A stretch of 64,000 nt of DNA from Arcicella gelida (GCF_034931025.1 NZ_JAYGIL010000024.1:29827-93826), one strand, 5' to 3'. Counted from the first letter of the stretch, positions 37,560-47,416 are shown. Numbers and translations: made by a program. Notes: a model not told the origin generated them from the letters alone.

Positions 37560-39011
37560 ATGAGCGAACAAGAATCAGAAAATATAGGAAAGGTTTTTAA
37601 AAATGCTATTGAAGAAATTTCAATGGCACCTCCAAATGGTGTTTGGGAAAGCCTCCGTATGTTAGCAATACAAACTCAACTAGCACGCTACAAAGGCTTT
37701 ACAACATGGCTAAGTTTTTATTCGAGTATCATTACGATACTTTTGGGTGGAGCAATTTATCTTTTATTACTAAAGAATTCGGAAAGCCCAGCTACCAAAA
37801 TACTTTACAAAAATCAACTTGTCAATATTCATGACTACGATACGATTTTTGTAGATAGAGTAAAATATGTGTATGTAAAAGAAAAAAACGATGCGGTTTC
37901 TGAGGATATTTCAACTCAAAATCTGGCAAATAATTCAGAAGTAAGTAATGATGACAATCATGGTAATCGTAACCAACTATTTAATACTAATCCAAAACTA
38001 CTTGCCGATGATCAAACTTTTACGTTAAAAAACAAAGATTCACAGCATTCAAATAACAATATTTCAACTTCCTCTGGCGAATCCGTAAATTTAATCAATT
38101 CCAACAGTGAATCAATATCGCCACAAATAGTACGAATGACATTAAAAAAACTTGATTACAAACCTGTTAATGGCTATTTCAATCTTCCAAAAATAGCCTA
38201 TCATCAATCAAATAAAACTAATCCAGATATAACAATTGAAAAACCAGAAAAACCTAAAATACCATTGATGAATAGAATTGCTATCTCTGCATTCTATTCG
38301 CCAGAGTACAGTAATTTAACAGTTTATCGCTCTGAACCAGAAGCTTTTAACTATGGAAATGAGCAAATAGCTCATTCAAATTCTTATGGTTTAAGAGCCA
38401 GTATTGATATTAATCCTAAATTGAGTATTTCGACAGGTATTGAATGGGCTAATATTCAATTTGCTAGTTCAATCAGGAAATTTCCAATTCAAGCGGAATT
38501 AGTCAATGGAAAAGCTACTTACTTGTACAAAACAGTATTTGGCGTAGCCACAATTCCAACAGAAGAAATGACAACTGTTCCTGCCATTGGCAATCCAATT
38601 ACTTTAGAATCGGAGGATGAGCATACTGTTGGTTTTATCAGATTACCATTATCTCTTCAATACAATGCTTTTCAGTGGAAATTAAAAAAAGGAGGACGTA
38701 ACCAAAGGTATTTATCGTTGTATGGAAGCGGAGGAATTAGTTACAACTTACCATCTCATCAAAAATTAGCCGTAGAAATTTATGAAGCTGATGGGCATGA
38801 CTATTATACAACTTTAGGAAATTTCAAGAATACACAGTCTTTTTGGGCATATAATTTAGCATTTGGGGCTGCAATAGATTTGACACATAATGCTTCTTTT
38901 TGGATTGAACCCAATTATAATAAAACAATAGACAGCTTTGTGCGTGATTTACCTTTAAAATCATATATTCATAATCTTGGCGTGAGATTTGGAGTAAAAT
39001 GGCATTTTTAA
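37560..39011 (+). CDS. Membrane protein with anti-sigma-like N-terminus and barrel-like C-terminus
   Basis: A 483-residue protein with a cytoplasmic N-terminus (1-49), one membrane segment (about 50-71, WLSFYSSIITILLGGAIYLLLL), a Ser/Asn-rich linker (about 120-220) and a C-terminal half with beta-barrel-like strands (LSISTGIEWANIQFASS, YLSLYGSGGISYNLP, terminal LGVRFGVKWHF). Immediately downstream of the ECF gene, it is the expected position of the anti-sigma factor. Combination of an inner-membrane anti-sigma with an outer-membrane-like domain would make a one-protein envelope sensor. Topology needs testing. A strong terminator follows. Confidence 0.65.
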   Translation: MSEQESENIGKVFKNAIEEISMAPPNGVWESLRMLAIQTQLARYKGFTTWLSFYSSIITILLGGAIYLLLLKNSESPATKILYKNQLVNIHDYDTIFVDRVKYVYVKEKNDAVSEDISTQNLANNSEVSNDDNHGNRNQLFNTNPKLLADDQTFTLKNKDSQHSNNNISTSSGESVNLINSNSESISPQIVRMTLKKLDYKPVNGYFNLPKIAYHQSNKTNPDITIEKPEKPKIPLMNRIAISAFYSPEYSNLTVYRSEPEAFNYGNEQIAHSNSYGLRASIDINPKLSISTGIEWANIQFASSIRKFPIQAELVNGKATYLYKTVFGVATIPTEEMTTVPAIGNPITLESEDEHTVGFIRLPLSLQYNAFQWKLKKGGRNQRYLSLYGSGGISYNLPSHQKLAVEIYEADGHDYYTTLGNFKNTQSFWAYNLAFGAAIDLTHNASFWIEPNYNKTIDSFVRDLPLKSYIHNLGVRFGVKWHF

Positions 39012-39039
39012 TGTCTTCTAAAATTTAGAAAAAAACGAT

Positions 39040-39087
39040 AAATAAATGCGTTGGTGTGATTTTTGGCACTAACGCATTTATTTTTTT
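39040..39087 (+). terminator. Terminator of the sigma/membrane-protein operon
   Basis: A 17-bp stem (39040-39056 with 39067-39083, one wobble) and 10-base loop, running into seven T residues. Confidence 0.9.
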
Positions 39088-39163
39088 GCCTTCACCCAAC
39101 CTTTTTTTTCAATTCTCATCTTATCTGAAATAACAAAACAAAACCACATTAACTTTCTTCTCA

Positions 39164-39607
39164 ATGAGTAACCAAGAAAAAATTAATCGTAACGAATTTT
39201 TAAAAAGTTTAGGCGTAAAAGGTGCTGCTCTCCTCGCCATTTATTGTACAGGCTCAAGCCTAACTTCATGTAAAAATGAATCCAGTATTAGTCCAACACA
39301 AACAGGCGAACTCCTCAATTTAGATTTAACAAGTACAGCAGCAGCGGCTTTAAAAACTGTTGGCGGATACATTCGTCAAAACAATGTAGTTGTTGCCAAA
39401 GTAAATGCAACTGATTATGTTGCCGTTACACAAATCTGTAGTCACGAGGGTAGAAATGAAATTACGTTCACCAATAATCAATTTTATTGTACCGCTCACG
39501 GTGCTGCATTTAATACTTCAGGAAAAGGACTTAATGGAAATGGAAGTGGCGGCATCAAAGTATTTAAAGTAAGTATTACTGGAAATATTTTGACGGTTAG
39601 TAATTAG
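39164..39607 (+). CDS. Rieske [2Fe-2S] lipoprotein
   Basis: A 147-residue electron-transfer protein. The cluster ligands are C92/H94 (CSH) and C109/H112 (CTAH). It has a lipobox-like C36 (GSSLTSC) after a hydrophobic segment, so it is probably a periplasm-facing lipoprotein. Only 38 bases separate it from the cytochrome-like lipoprotein gene, and the two are likely an electron-transfer pair. No cytochrome b gene is nearby, so it is not an obvious bc1 subunit. Confidence 0.9.
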   Translation: MSNQEKINRNEFLKSLGVKGAALLAIYCTGSSLTSCKNESSISPTQTGELLNLDLTSTAAAALKTVGGYIRQNNVVVAKVNATDYVAVTQICSHEGRNEITFTNNQFYCTAHGAAFNTSGKGLNGNGSGGIKVFKVSITGNILTVSN

Positions 39608-39645
39608 TCCTTCTTTAAGTTATTGTTAATACTATAAATTGACTT

Positions 39646-40425
39646 ATGAAAAATTCAAGTTTTATCGCCATACTTCTTATGATTGGGTTCTTTACAATTG
39701 GATGTAAAAACTCAAAAGGTGACCCTGCTCCAACAGATATTGTAACACCTGCAAACCCAACTGATAATACGTCAGGCAATACTGCAAACCCAAGTACGGA
39801 TACTGGAGGAACAGGTACTGCCAATAATTGTGGAAACGCAACCGCCAATGTTTCCAAAGGAGATTCTGTTTGCTTCAATACACAAATTCTTCCTTTTTTC
39901 GTAAGTAATTGCGCAACTAGTGGCTGTCATGATGCCAAAACTCGTGCAGATGGTTATGAGTTTACCTCATACGCCAAGATTGTCCAAAAAGGTATCACCA
40001 CTGGTAGTCCTAGTAAAAGTAAGCTTTATACTGTAATGATTAAAACAGATGGGGATAGGATGCCGCCAGCTCCTTCCCAAGCTTTATCCAAAGTACAAAC
40101 AGATATGATTGCCCAATGGATTACTCAAGGAGCCAAAAATGTAGATTGTGCGGTAGTTGTTGACACTCAAAATGTTACTTTTTCAAAAACAATTATGCCT
40201 TTATTAGCTACCAATTGTTTAGGATGTCACAAAACTGGTTCAATTTCTGGAGGAGTAAATCTTGAAAACTATGCCAGCGTAAAGATTTATGTAGATAATA
40301 AAAGATTATCTGGAGCAATCAATAATATAACTGGCTATTCGCCAATGCCACCCATCGGAAAACTAACAGATTGCCAATTAGCTGTTGTAAAAAAATGGAT
40401 TGATGCAGGTGCAAAAAATAATTAA
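39646..40425 (+). CDS. Cytochrome c-domain lipoprotein
   Basis: A 259-residue lipoprotein (lipobox FTIGC, C20) with a Thr/Pro/Gly-rich linker (about 24-64) and two c-type haem-like modules. The second has CxxCH (C191/C194/H195, CLGCH) and a distal Met in SPMPPIG. The first has CATSGCH (C89-x4-C94-H95), a CX4CH variant, with DRMPPAP as axial-Met region. It follows a Rieske lipoprotein gene and ends in a strong terminator hairpin. Confidence 0.85.
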   Translation: MKNSSFIAILLMIGFFTIGCKNSKGDPAPTDIVTPANPTDNTSGNTANPSTDTGGTGTANNCGNATANVSKGDSVCFNTQILPFFVSNCATSGCHDAKTRADGYEFTSYAKIVQKGITTGSPSKSKLYTVMIKTDGDRMPPAPSQALSKVQTDMIAQWITQGAKNVDCAVVVDTQNVTFSKTIMPLLATNCLGCHKTGSISGGVNLENYASVKIYVDNKRLSGAINNITGYSPMPPIGKLTDCQLAVVKKWIDAGAKNN

Positions 40426-40476
40426 AAATAATACCCAAAGTAAACAATTATTCGTGTTGACTTTGGGTATTATTTT
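40425..40476. terminator. Bidirectional terminator hairpin
   Basis: A perfect 17-bp stem (40425-40441 with 40460-40476) with an 18-base loop separates convergent genes. It begins at the last base of the cytochrome-like stop codon. Confidence 0.8.
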
Positions 40477-40495
40477 AATGGTAAAATCAATAAAA

Positions 40496-42757
40496 TTACT
40501 TTACAGACAAAATTTTAAACTCTGTCCTTCTGTTTTCTTGGTGTTGTTCTTCGCTACAAGAAACGCCATCTACACATTCGTTAATTGGCTCAGTTTCGCC
40601 ATAGCCTCTAGCCATTAATCTACTCGTATCTATACCATTTTCAACTAAAAAATCTACTACAGCTTTTGCTCTTTTTTGTGATAATTCTAAATTGTAACTC
40701 GCACTTGAACGTGAATCTGTATGCGAACGAATCTCTACTTTCATTGTCGGATATTTTTGTAGAATTGGTAAAATTGTTTTTTCTAATTCATGAGCAGCAT
40801 CTGTACGAATAAAGAATTTATCTCTGTCGTAATAAATATTTTTCAGTCGAATCACATCTCCTTTAGCATACATTTTTTGCACATTTTGAAGTGGAGAAGC
40901 ATTATTTTCAGTACTTTTAATTACTTCGTTATTGGTAGCATAATCGTCTTTTTCGGCAATTAATTTATTTTCAGTATCAGGCTTTACTTCAAATTCATAA
41001 CCACCGTCTTCTCCAGTAATTACAGTTTGTTTAGTTTTATCTTTTTGGTTTTCTAAGGTTACTTGTACTCCTGCAATTGGTTTTTGATTTACTTCCGACT
41101 TTACAATTCCTTTCAAAATAGAAGTATTCGATTTTTCAAGATAAATGGCTAAAGTTGTGTTTTGAGCCGTATTACTTCTGGTAGAAAAGGTAATAGCATT
41201 CATCAAATAGCCTTCTTTAATGGCTTTGAATTCATATTCTGAAAGCGATTGTAAACAGATTGAGATTAATCCAACCGAATTGGTTATTTTCAATTCCTGA
41301 TTCTCTCCATTTATCACACTTCTAATGTCCACATCAGCCAAAGGTAATTTGGTCAAAGCATCATAAACGACGATATTGAGTGGATGACACTCTTTTCTAA
41401 AACTATAAATATTATCATCATGAATTCCCTTTTTTCGGTTGGAAGAGAAGTAACCTGAATTTCTGCCCCCATCAGTAATCAATCCGAAATCATCTTTTTC
41501 AGAGTTCAATGGTGCGCCAACATTCACGACATTTTCACTGAATTTTCCATTTTTGTATTCCACGAAAAAAATATCCAAACCGCCCAAACCTTCATGACCA
41601 TCCGAGGCAAAGTATAAATTATTATTTTCATCGACAAATGGGAACATTTCATTGCCTTCAGTATTGATTTCTCTGCCAGCATTCACTGGTTTTCCCCATT
41701 TGCCATCGTTATATTCAACTACATAAATATCGGTTCCACCAAAACCTCCGGGCATATCTGAAACGAAGTACAATTTTGTATTATCAACATTCAAAGCTGG
41801 ATGCCCGCACGAAAACTCATCATTATTAAAAGGCAATTCTTTTACATTACTCCAACTTTCTTTATTCAAATTAGCTGAATATAATTTCAAGCGATTTGTT
41901 CCATCTTTTGATTCTCTGGCTCTGCCTTTGTTATAATTATTTCGGGTGAAAATAACTTTTTTGCCATCTTTGAAAAAACTTACTGGTCCTTCGTGATACT
42001 TAGTGTTTAGAATTCTACTGAAATCTTCAATCTTGGATAAAGGCGATTCCTGTACAAGTGTTTCATTATTGCTTGCAGACATTCCACCCAAAGCGGCAGC
42101 AGATTGTAAACCCATTTTGGGAGATAAAAGAGCAGTATCTGGAACGAAATATAGATTCAAAAAAGGTGTTTGGTTCCAACCAAAAACACGTTTAATAATT
42201 CCTGCTTCGTCACGTGCAGAGGAAAAAACCAAACCCCCATTATAATACATTGGACTAAAATCTGCTTGGCGAGAATTAATAGCTAAGTATTCTACTTTAT
42301 AAGAAGATGAATCACGATAAAAGTGGCTCATATCCATGTATGAAACCGTAAATCGTTTACCTCTTAAATCGGCTTTTTGTTTTTCCCCGTACAAAGAGTA
42401 ATATTTCTGCGACTCACGATATTTCTGATTGGAAGCCAATGCCTGAGCATAGTACAAATATTGTTCGCTTTCAACATCAGGAAAATCTTTAATTAAATTA
42501 GAAAATACTCTTTCTGCATTGCGAGTATCCTGTATTTTTCGATAGGAAAAAGCTAATTTTTTTAAAACTTCTAACTTGACTTTTGGGTCTTTGTTTTCTT
42601 TTAAAAAGTCCTCATATTGACGGATTGCTTCTAGATAACTCAGTTTTTCAAATTGATAATTAGCTTCTTTAAGTTTAGATTGAGCATACAAATTCCCAAA
42701 TGTGCAGAAAAAAAACACAAATAAAAGTAATCGTATTTTAAGGATTTTGTTGTTCAT
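40496..42757 (-). CDS. PorE-like OmpA family protein (TPR, PD40 propeller, CarboxypepD, OmpA)
   Basis: A 753-residue exported protein with the domain order of the type IX secretion component PorE: signal peptide (FGNLYAQ), tetratricopeptide repeats (about 27-140), WD40-like PD40 propeller (PALNVDNTKLYFVSDMPGGFGGTDIYVVEY repeated), carboxypeptidase-regulatory-like region, then a C-terminal OmpA peptidoglycan-binding domain (IYYDRDKFFIRTDA, RSHTDSRSSASYNLELSQKRA). It may anchor an outer-membrane complex to peptidoglycan. PorE of P. gingivalis is a lipoprotein; no lipobox is visible here, so this could be a paralogue. Confidence 0.85.
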   Translation of the reverse strand: MNNKILKIRLLLFVFFFCTFGNLYAQSKLKEANYQFEKLSYLEAIRQYEDFLKENKDPKVKLEVLKKLAFSYRKIQDTRNAERVFSNLIKDFPDVESEQYLYYAQALASNQKYRESQKYYSLYGEKQKADLRGKRFTVSYMDMSHFYRDSSSYKVEYLAINSRQADFSPMYYNGGLVFSSARDEAGIIKRVFGWNQTPFLNLYFVPDTALLSPKMGLQSAAALGGMSASNNETLVQESPLSKIEDFSRILNTKYHEGPVSFFKDGKKVIFTRNNYNKGRARESKDGTNRLKLYSANLNKESWSNVKELPFNNDEFSCGHPALNVDNTKLYFVSDMPGGFGGTDIYVVEYNDGKWGKPVNAGREINTEGNEMFPFVDENNNLYFASDGHEGLGGLDIFFVEYKNGKFSENVVNVGAPLNSEKDDFGLITDGGRNSGYFSSNRKKGIHDDNIYSFRKECHPLNIVVYDALTKLPLADVDIRSVINGENQELKITNSVGLISICLQSLSEYEFKAIKEGYLMNAITFSTRSNTAQNTTLAIYLEKSNTSILKGIVKSEVNQKPIAGVQVTLENQKDKTKQTVITGEDGGYEFEVKPDTENKLIAEKDDYATNNEVIKSTENNASPLQNVQKMYAKGDVIRLKNIYYDRDKFFIRTDAAHELEKTILPILQKYPTMKVEIRSHTDSRSSASYNLELSQKRAKAVVDFLVENGIDTSRLMARGYGETEPINECVDGVSCSEEQHQENRRTEFKILSVK

Positions 42758-42881
42758 TAATCAATTAAAGATTTGTTGAATAGCTTAGGCGTTTAAGTCT
42801 GATACAATATTCATTGTAAAAATGACAAATAACGTGCCAAAACTAACATAAGATTTTTAGCTTTCTAGCTTAAAGTCAATA

Positions 42882-42912
42882 AAAAAGGTTTGGAGTGCGT
42901 CCAAACCTTTTT
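42882..42912 (-). terminator. Terminator of the DUF4440 gene
   Basis: A perfect 13-bp stem (42882-42894 with 42900-42912), loop GTGCG, with T residues after it on the minus strand. Confidence 0.85.
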
Positions 42913-42934
42913 ATAATTACACTACAATTAAGGA

Positions 42935-43363
42935 TTAAATTTTCACCGCTTGGCGAGCGATTAATTTCCAATCATTTTTTGTTTTTTGAAACACTAATAA
43001 AATACCCAATTTCACTGTTCCAGCCACACCACGATTATTAGTTTCCGCATATAATTTATGACGAACAATAGCGGTTTTTCCGAATACTTTAATGGTTTGC
43101 TCAGTCAAATCCATTGTTTTGAAATCTGAATCACCATTCATCAAAGTTTCGATTAAATGAGCTTTGCCTTCTAAGCTTCCACCAGAGTGTCCGTAAGTCA
43201 AGCCTTCATCAAGGATTTTCTCTAAAGTAGCTTTATCAGCATCAACCACAGCTTTTCTGAAAGTTTCTACCACAGCAGCAACTTTCGCTTCATCGTCAGA
43301 TTGTGCTTGGCTAAGCCCTACAGTTCCTAATAAAATAGTACCTAACATTAATAATGTTTTCAT
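42935..43363 (-). CDS. SnoaL/DUF4440-like exported protein
   Basis: A 142-residue secreted NTF2-fold protein with a signal peptide (ending SQAQ). VAAVVETFRKAVVDADKATLEKILDEGLTYGHSGGSLEGK and the final KTKNDWKLIARQAVKI are typical of the DUF4440/SnoaL-like group. The family's roles vary; the function here is unknown. It lies 21 bases downstream of the GH105 gene, so it belongs to that operon. Confidence 0.88.
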   Translation of the reverse strand: MKTLLMLGTILLGTVGLSQAQSDDEAKVAAVVETFRKAVVDADKATLEKILDEGLTYGHSGGSLEGKAHLIETLMNGDSDFKTMDLTEQTIKVFGKTAIVRHKLYAETNNRGVAGTVKLGILLVFQKTKNDWKLIARQAVKI

Positions 43364-43384
43364 TCGTTTAAGGTTTATTATTAA

Positions 43385-45337
43385 TTACTTTTTAGTATTG
43401 CTTTTTAATAACCAAACGGCTAAATTCTTCGCTGCTTTGAAGTTTTCAAACTCCATTGGCAAACGTTTTCCGTTTAAGTATTCATTGTAAATCCAAGGGT
43501 CGCCTATGGCAAAAACCGTTCCTTTGCCAACTTTAGCCACCGCCATAATATTATCACTTCCTTCAGTTACAACAGCTTTTGCAGGTGCTTTTACTGATAA
43601 AACTGATAGCTCTTTTACAAATACTTTGCTTACGTCTTTAAAAATAGGGTGGTTCGCAGGAATCGTTACTTTCCCTTGTTCATACACATTATTTTTTACC
43701 ATGTTGATACTTTTCCCAGTAAACTGAATTCCAAATCTAGCCGCTAATTTATTGAAATGAGGTAATTCTACATTGGCAGAATCGTTTGCCATTAATACTA
43801 AATTCCCTCCTGCTTTTACCCAATTTTCAATGGCTGCAATGTCTTGTGCATTTACATAATTAGGATTTGGTGTTTCTTTTTTAGTATCTGGGTCAACGAT
43901 GATATATACATCTAAATCTTTCAAATTATTAGCTCTTGGTGCGGTTGAAACTGTTTTTAATTCAGCACCGTAATTTTCAAAAATACTTCCTAATAAAGTA
44001 AAACCTGAGTCTTTTCCATCATACCAAGTATAGTGATAAGGTTCTGTAATGCCTTCACGAGTAGTACGCATTTCGTGGTTGAAGTAATTATCTAAACCTA
44101 CTTTTTTGCCTTTTCCAACAGCCAAATCTTCTGCAATTTCCATTTCAACACTTGCCATGATAAATGGTGCCATTCCTTTTAAATCATCACGACGAATTGG
44201 TTCTTTCAAGTAATATTCATAACTACCATCACGATATGGATTTCCACCTAAACCACTAACTAACACTACTTTTTCTAAGTGATTGATGCCGTTACTTTCT
44301 GTAGAAATAAAGTTTCTTAAAATTCCATCATATCCTTTTTTAGCATTTTGTGAGTATGATTTATCGAGATAACCCATTCTAACGCCTTTTGCCAAACCGT
44401 AAACCATCATTGAAGAACCCGAAGCTTCTAAATAATTGCCTTTCCCGTTTAATTTATCTACAACTTGATACCAACAACCTTCTTTAGGATCTTGGAATTT
44501 CACAATTGCCGATGCCAATCTTTGGTAAATAGCAATCAATTCATTGCGTTTGGGATTTTCTTTCGGGAAAGTATCCAATACATCTGCTAAAGCCATGATG
44601 TACCAACCGATTGATCTTCCCCAGAAATTTGGTGAGCGACCAGTGGTTTTATCAGCCCATTTTTGTTCACGACTTTCGTCATAACCATGATACAATAAAC
44701 CTGTTTTAGGGTCACGTGCATTTTTTTCCATCCAAATAAATTGGTTGGCTATATCATCAAAATTCTGTGGTTGATTGAACGCTTTGCTGTATTCTGCATA
44801 AAAAGGTTCTACCATATACAAACCATCTAACCACATTTGGTTTGGATAAATTTGTTTATGCCAAAAACCACCCTCTTTAGTACGTGGTTGTTCCGAAATT
44901 TGTTTTCTTAATAAATCTGCCGCTAGTTTAAACTTCTCTTTGCCAGATTCACGGTAAAGCATTACCAAAGAACGACCACCCGTGATATTATCAGAATTGA
45001 AATTATCGTATTTATAAGTTCTGATTTCACCTTTATCGTTTACATAAGAATCCATATTATTCAAGATGAAACGATAATATTTAGCATCACCAGTACGGTA
45101 CCATACTCTTTCAATGGCTTTTAAAAGAATGGCTTGTTCATAGTCCCAACGAGCACGTTTTCCTTCTTCTTTGTAAGTAATAGAATCTTTATGAACGTCT
45201 AGCATAATATCTGCCATTCTTTCAGACCACTTCATTTGTGCGAAGGAAGTATTCATAGAAAAGAAAAGGCAAATCCCAGCAAGAATCACAAAGGACTTGC
45301 TAAAAGTTGGAAGAGTAAAAAAAGGTTTTCTTTGCAT
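43385..45337 (-). CDS. GH105 unsaturated rhamnogalacturonyl hydrolase with C-terminal DUF4350-like domain
   Basis: A 650-residue exported glycoside hydrolase of family GH88/105, which removes unsaturated uronic acid from lyase-generated rhamnogalacturonan oligosaccharides. The alpha/alpha-barrel part (about 35-410) has RWDYEQAILLKAIERVWYRT, MWLDGLYMVEPFYAEY with the likely catalytic Asp, and SPNFWGRSIGWYIMALADVL. About 230 C-terminal residues form an extra domain with LDVYIIVDPD, GGNLVLMANDS and AKVGKGTVFAIGDPWIYNEYL, like the DUF4350/GATase-like fold. The extension is longer than stand-alone GH105 enzymes. Next to an ExuT-like transporter. Confidence 0.92.
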   Translation of the reverse strand: MQRKPFFTLPTFSKSFVILAGICLFFSMNTSFAQMKWSERMADIMLDVHKDSITYKEEGKRARWDYEQAILLKAIERVWYRTGDAKYYRFILNNMDSYVNDKGEIRTYKYDNFNSDNITGGRSLVMLYRESGKEKFKLAADLLRKQISEQPRTKEGGFWHKQIYPNQMWLDGLYMVEPFYAEYSKAFNQPQNFDDIANQFIWMEKNARDPKTGLLYHGYDESREQKWADKTTGRSPNFWGRSIGWYIMALADVLDTFPKENPKRNELIAIYQRLASAIVKFQDPKEGCWYQVVDKLNGKGNYLEASGSSMMVYGLAKGVRMGYLDKSYSQNAKKGYDGILRNFISTESNGINHLEKVVLVSGLGGNPYRDGSYEYYLKEPIRRDDLKGMAPFIMASVEMEIAEDLAVGKGKKVGLDNYFNHEMRTTREGITEPYHYTWYDGKDSGFTLLGSIFENYGAELKTVSTAPRANNLKDLDVYIIVDPDTKKETPNPNYVNAQDIAAIENWVKAGGNLVLMANDSANVELPHFNKLAARFGIQFTGKSINMVKNNVYEQGKVTIPANHPIFKDVSKVFVKELSVLSVKAPAKAVVTEGSDNIMAVAKVGKGTVFAIGDPWIYNEYLNGKRLPMEFENFKAAKNLAVWLLKSNTKK

Positions 45338-45649
45338 TTTTTGATTAAATAATTATGATTGAGGAATTCGAGTGAATTTTGAATTAGTACTGTACTAAGA
45401 ATTAAAATATATGTTCAAATGTTTTTTAACTAATAATTTGAGGTAGCAGCAACCTTTGCGGTTGCCGTTTCATTCGAGGCAGCTAGCTGCAAGTTGCCAC
45501 TACATATTATTTGATATAAATAACAAAACATTTTGGGCTATGAAAGAAGTCTGTCCAGCAATCAGTTGAACGACACAGTACAAACAGATAATTTATTGAT
45601 TTCTAAAATGTTAATCATTAAATCATCATTCGTCAAATTCCTCAATCAC
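45338..45649. other. Intergenic region with REP-like inverted pair
   Basis: A 312-base gap upstream of the GH105 gene. It contains a hairpin of the GTAGCGGCAACC family with its partner in opposite orientation at 45443-45503. The remaining sequence is AT-rich; I see no consensus promoter. Confidence 0.5.
45443..45503. repeat. REP-like inverted pair
   Basis: GTAGCAGCAACCTTTGCGG...TTGCCGTTTC (45443-45471) faces GCAAGTTGCCACTAC (45489-45503). It is the same family as the copies at 17399, 61305 and 62841. Confidence 0.6.
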
Positions 45650-46930
45650 TTAAATTTCTACTTGTTCGTTCTTTGGAGCGAAAAAGTGCATAATAGCCCA
45701 AGCTAAAATATAGGCACTTCCACAGAGTAAAAAGATAATATTGTAGCCTGAATTGATATCGCCAGCAGCTTTGTAAGAATCCAACAATGAACCTACAATA
45801 ATTGGGAAAATCATCCCTCCTACTGAGCCAGCCATTCCACCAATACCAATCACAGAACTAATCGCTTTTTTAGGAAACATATCCGAAGCCACCGTATAAA
45901 TATTAGCACTCCAAGCCTGATGTGCCGCTGCCGCAATACTGATTAATGCCACTGCTTCCCAAATATTTGTTGCATAACGAGCTGCCATAATTGGCACCAC
46001 GCAAATAGCAAAAATGAACATTGATACTTTTCTAGCTTTTGGAATTGCCCAGCCTTTTTTGATAAAGTAACCAGATAAATATCCTCCGCCAATACTGCCA
46101 ATGGTTGTTGCCGTGTAAACCAAAATCAAAGGCAAACTTGGCTTTTTCAAATCCAGATTAAAGGTTGTTGAAAAATACGAAGGCAACCAAAATAAGAAAA
46201 ACCACCAAATTGGGTCTGTCAACATTTTTCCGAATACAAAAGCATAGGTTTGTCTGATTCCAAAAAGTTTTAACCAAGCTACAGGCTTTTCATTGGCATT
46301 TACTTGTTCGGCATCACTATGAATATACTCATATTCTGCCTTTTCTAATTTTTTATGTTTTGATGGAATTTCATAATAAATAATCCAAAAAACTAACCAA
46401 ATAAAGCCTACTCCTCCTGTAACAACAAAAGCCATTTCCCAGCCATAAGCTCCCAAAATCCAAGGAACCATGATGGGTGCAACTACTGCTCCGATGTTTG
46501 CTCCAGAGTTAAAAATTCCAGTCGCTAAAGCTCTTTCTTTTTTAGGAAACCATTCAGCCGTTGCTTTGATTGCCGCAGGAAAATTACCTGCTTCGCCTAA
46601 ACCCAAGGCAGCTCTTGCTAAACCAAATCCGAAAGTACTTTTGGCAAAAGCATGAGCAATTGCTGCAATACTCCATAATATCACCGAAATGGTATAGCCT
46701 AATTTTGTACCAATCTTATCAATAATTCCACCAAAAGCCATCAAACTAAGCGCATAAGCAGCCTGAAAGGCAATTACTATTCTGCTATAATCTGTTTCTG
46801 TCCAGCTAAATTGTTTTTCTAAAGTTGGTTTCAAAAGACCTATCACTTGTCGGTCTAAATAATTTATGGTAGTAGCAAAAAAGAGTAAAGCAACTATTTG
46901 CCAGCGGTACTTACCAATCGTCTTGTTCAT
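45650..46930 (-). CDS. MFS hexuronate transporter (ExuT-like)
   Basis: A 426-residue major facilitator transporter with about 12 membrane segments. ATTINYLDRQVIGLLKP and GLGEAGNFPAAIKATAEWFPKKERALATGIFNSG are strong signatures of the anion:cation symporter family members ExuT/UxuT that import hexuronates. It is convergent with nothing, divergent from a LacI regulator gene, and downstream in the locus from GH105, which releases uronic acid. Import of galacturonate-type products fits this context. Confidence 0.88.
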   Translation of the reverse strand: MNKTIGKYRWQIVALLFFATTINYLDRQVIGLLKPTLEKQFSWTETDYSRIVIAFQAAYALSLMAFGGIIDKIGTKLGYTISVILWSIAAIAHAFAKSTFGFGLARAALGLGEAGNFPAAIKATAEWFPKKERALATGIFNSGANIGAVVAPIMVPWILGAYGWEMAFVVTGGVGFIWLVFWIIYYEIPSKHKKLEKAEYEYIHSDAEQVNANEKPVAWLKLFGIRQTYAFVFGKMLTDPIWWFFLFWLPSYFSTTFNLDLKKPSLPLILVYTATTIGSIGGGYLSGYFIKKGWAIPKARKVSMFIFAICVVPIMAARYATNIWEAVALISIAAAAHQAWSANIYTVASDMFPKKAISSVIGIGGMAGSVGGMIFPIIVGSLLDSYKAAGDINSGYNIIFLLCGSAYILAWAIMHFFAPKNEQVEI

Positions 46931-47416
46931 TTTTATGGGATTTGACTGTAAAATCTTTGATTAATATTCATTCTTTCATCTGAAAAAATGACATTAATCA
47001 TGCTTTTCATTAAAGAGAAAAACGCTTTACTTTTACTTGATTTCGAAAAAATGATTCTCAACGTATAAGTAACTTTAGTTTATTTTTCCCTTATAGTATT
47101 AAATAGATTTTCAAAAAATCTATCCTCAAAAAACAAATTTAAAAATCCACATAACTAGATTATTTCAAGAATTAGCATTTTGAGCTATTACTTGCTCTAA
47201 ACAAAGGCTTAGTTAAACATATCTCTTAAAGTAGAAGGATACAAACATTTTATTGAATATTTTTCCCAAATCTTTTCGGGAACGTTGCCATTAGTGTAAA
47301 TTTATATTTAGGTAAGAGATTACAGTGCTATTTTATCAGCAAGATTTAAATCAAAACAGATAAGTAACAACGGGAAAAGAGAGGAAACATTTTGTACAAT
47401 TCAAAGAAACAGCATT
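46931..47416. promoter_or_regulatory. Divergent regulatory region, transporter / LacI regulator
   Basis: A 486-base region. It contains the LacI-type operator at 47276-47291, a 9-bp palindrome (47103-47123), and a minus-strand TAAATTTG at 47134-47141 that could be the transporter's -7 element, with a TTG 24 bases upstream of it. Confidence 0.5.
47276..47291. promoter_or_regulatory. LacI-family operator O1
   Basis: TCGGGAACGTTGCCAT is a pseudo-palindrome centred on CG (GG-n-AACGTT-n-CC), the classical shape of LacI/GalR operators. The reverse complement of the same 16 bases occurs at 57772-57787. It lies 125 bases before the LacI start codon. Confidence 0.75.
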
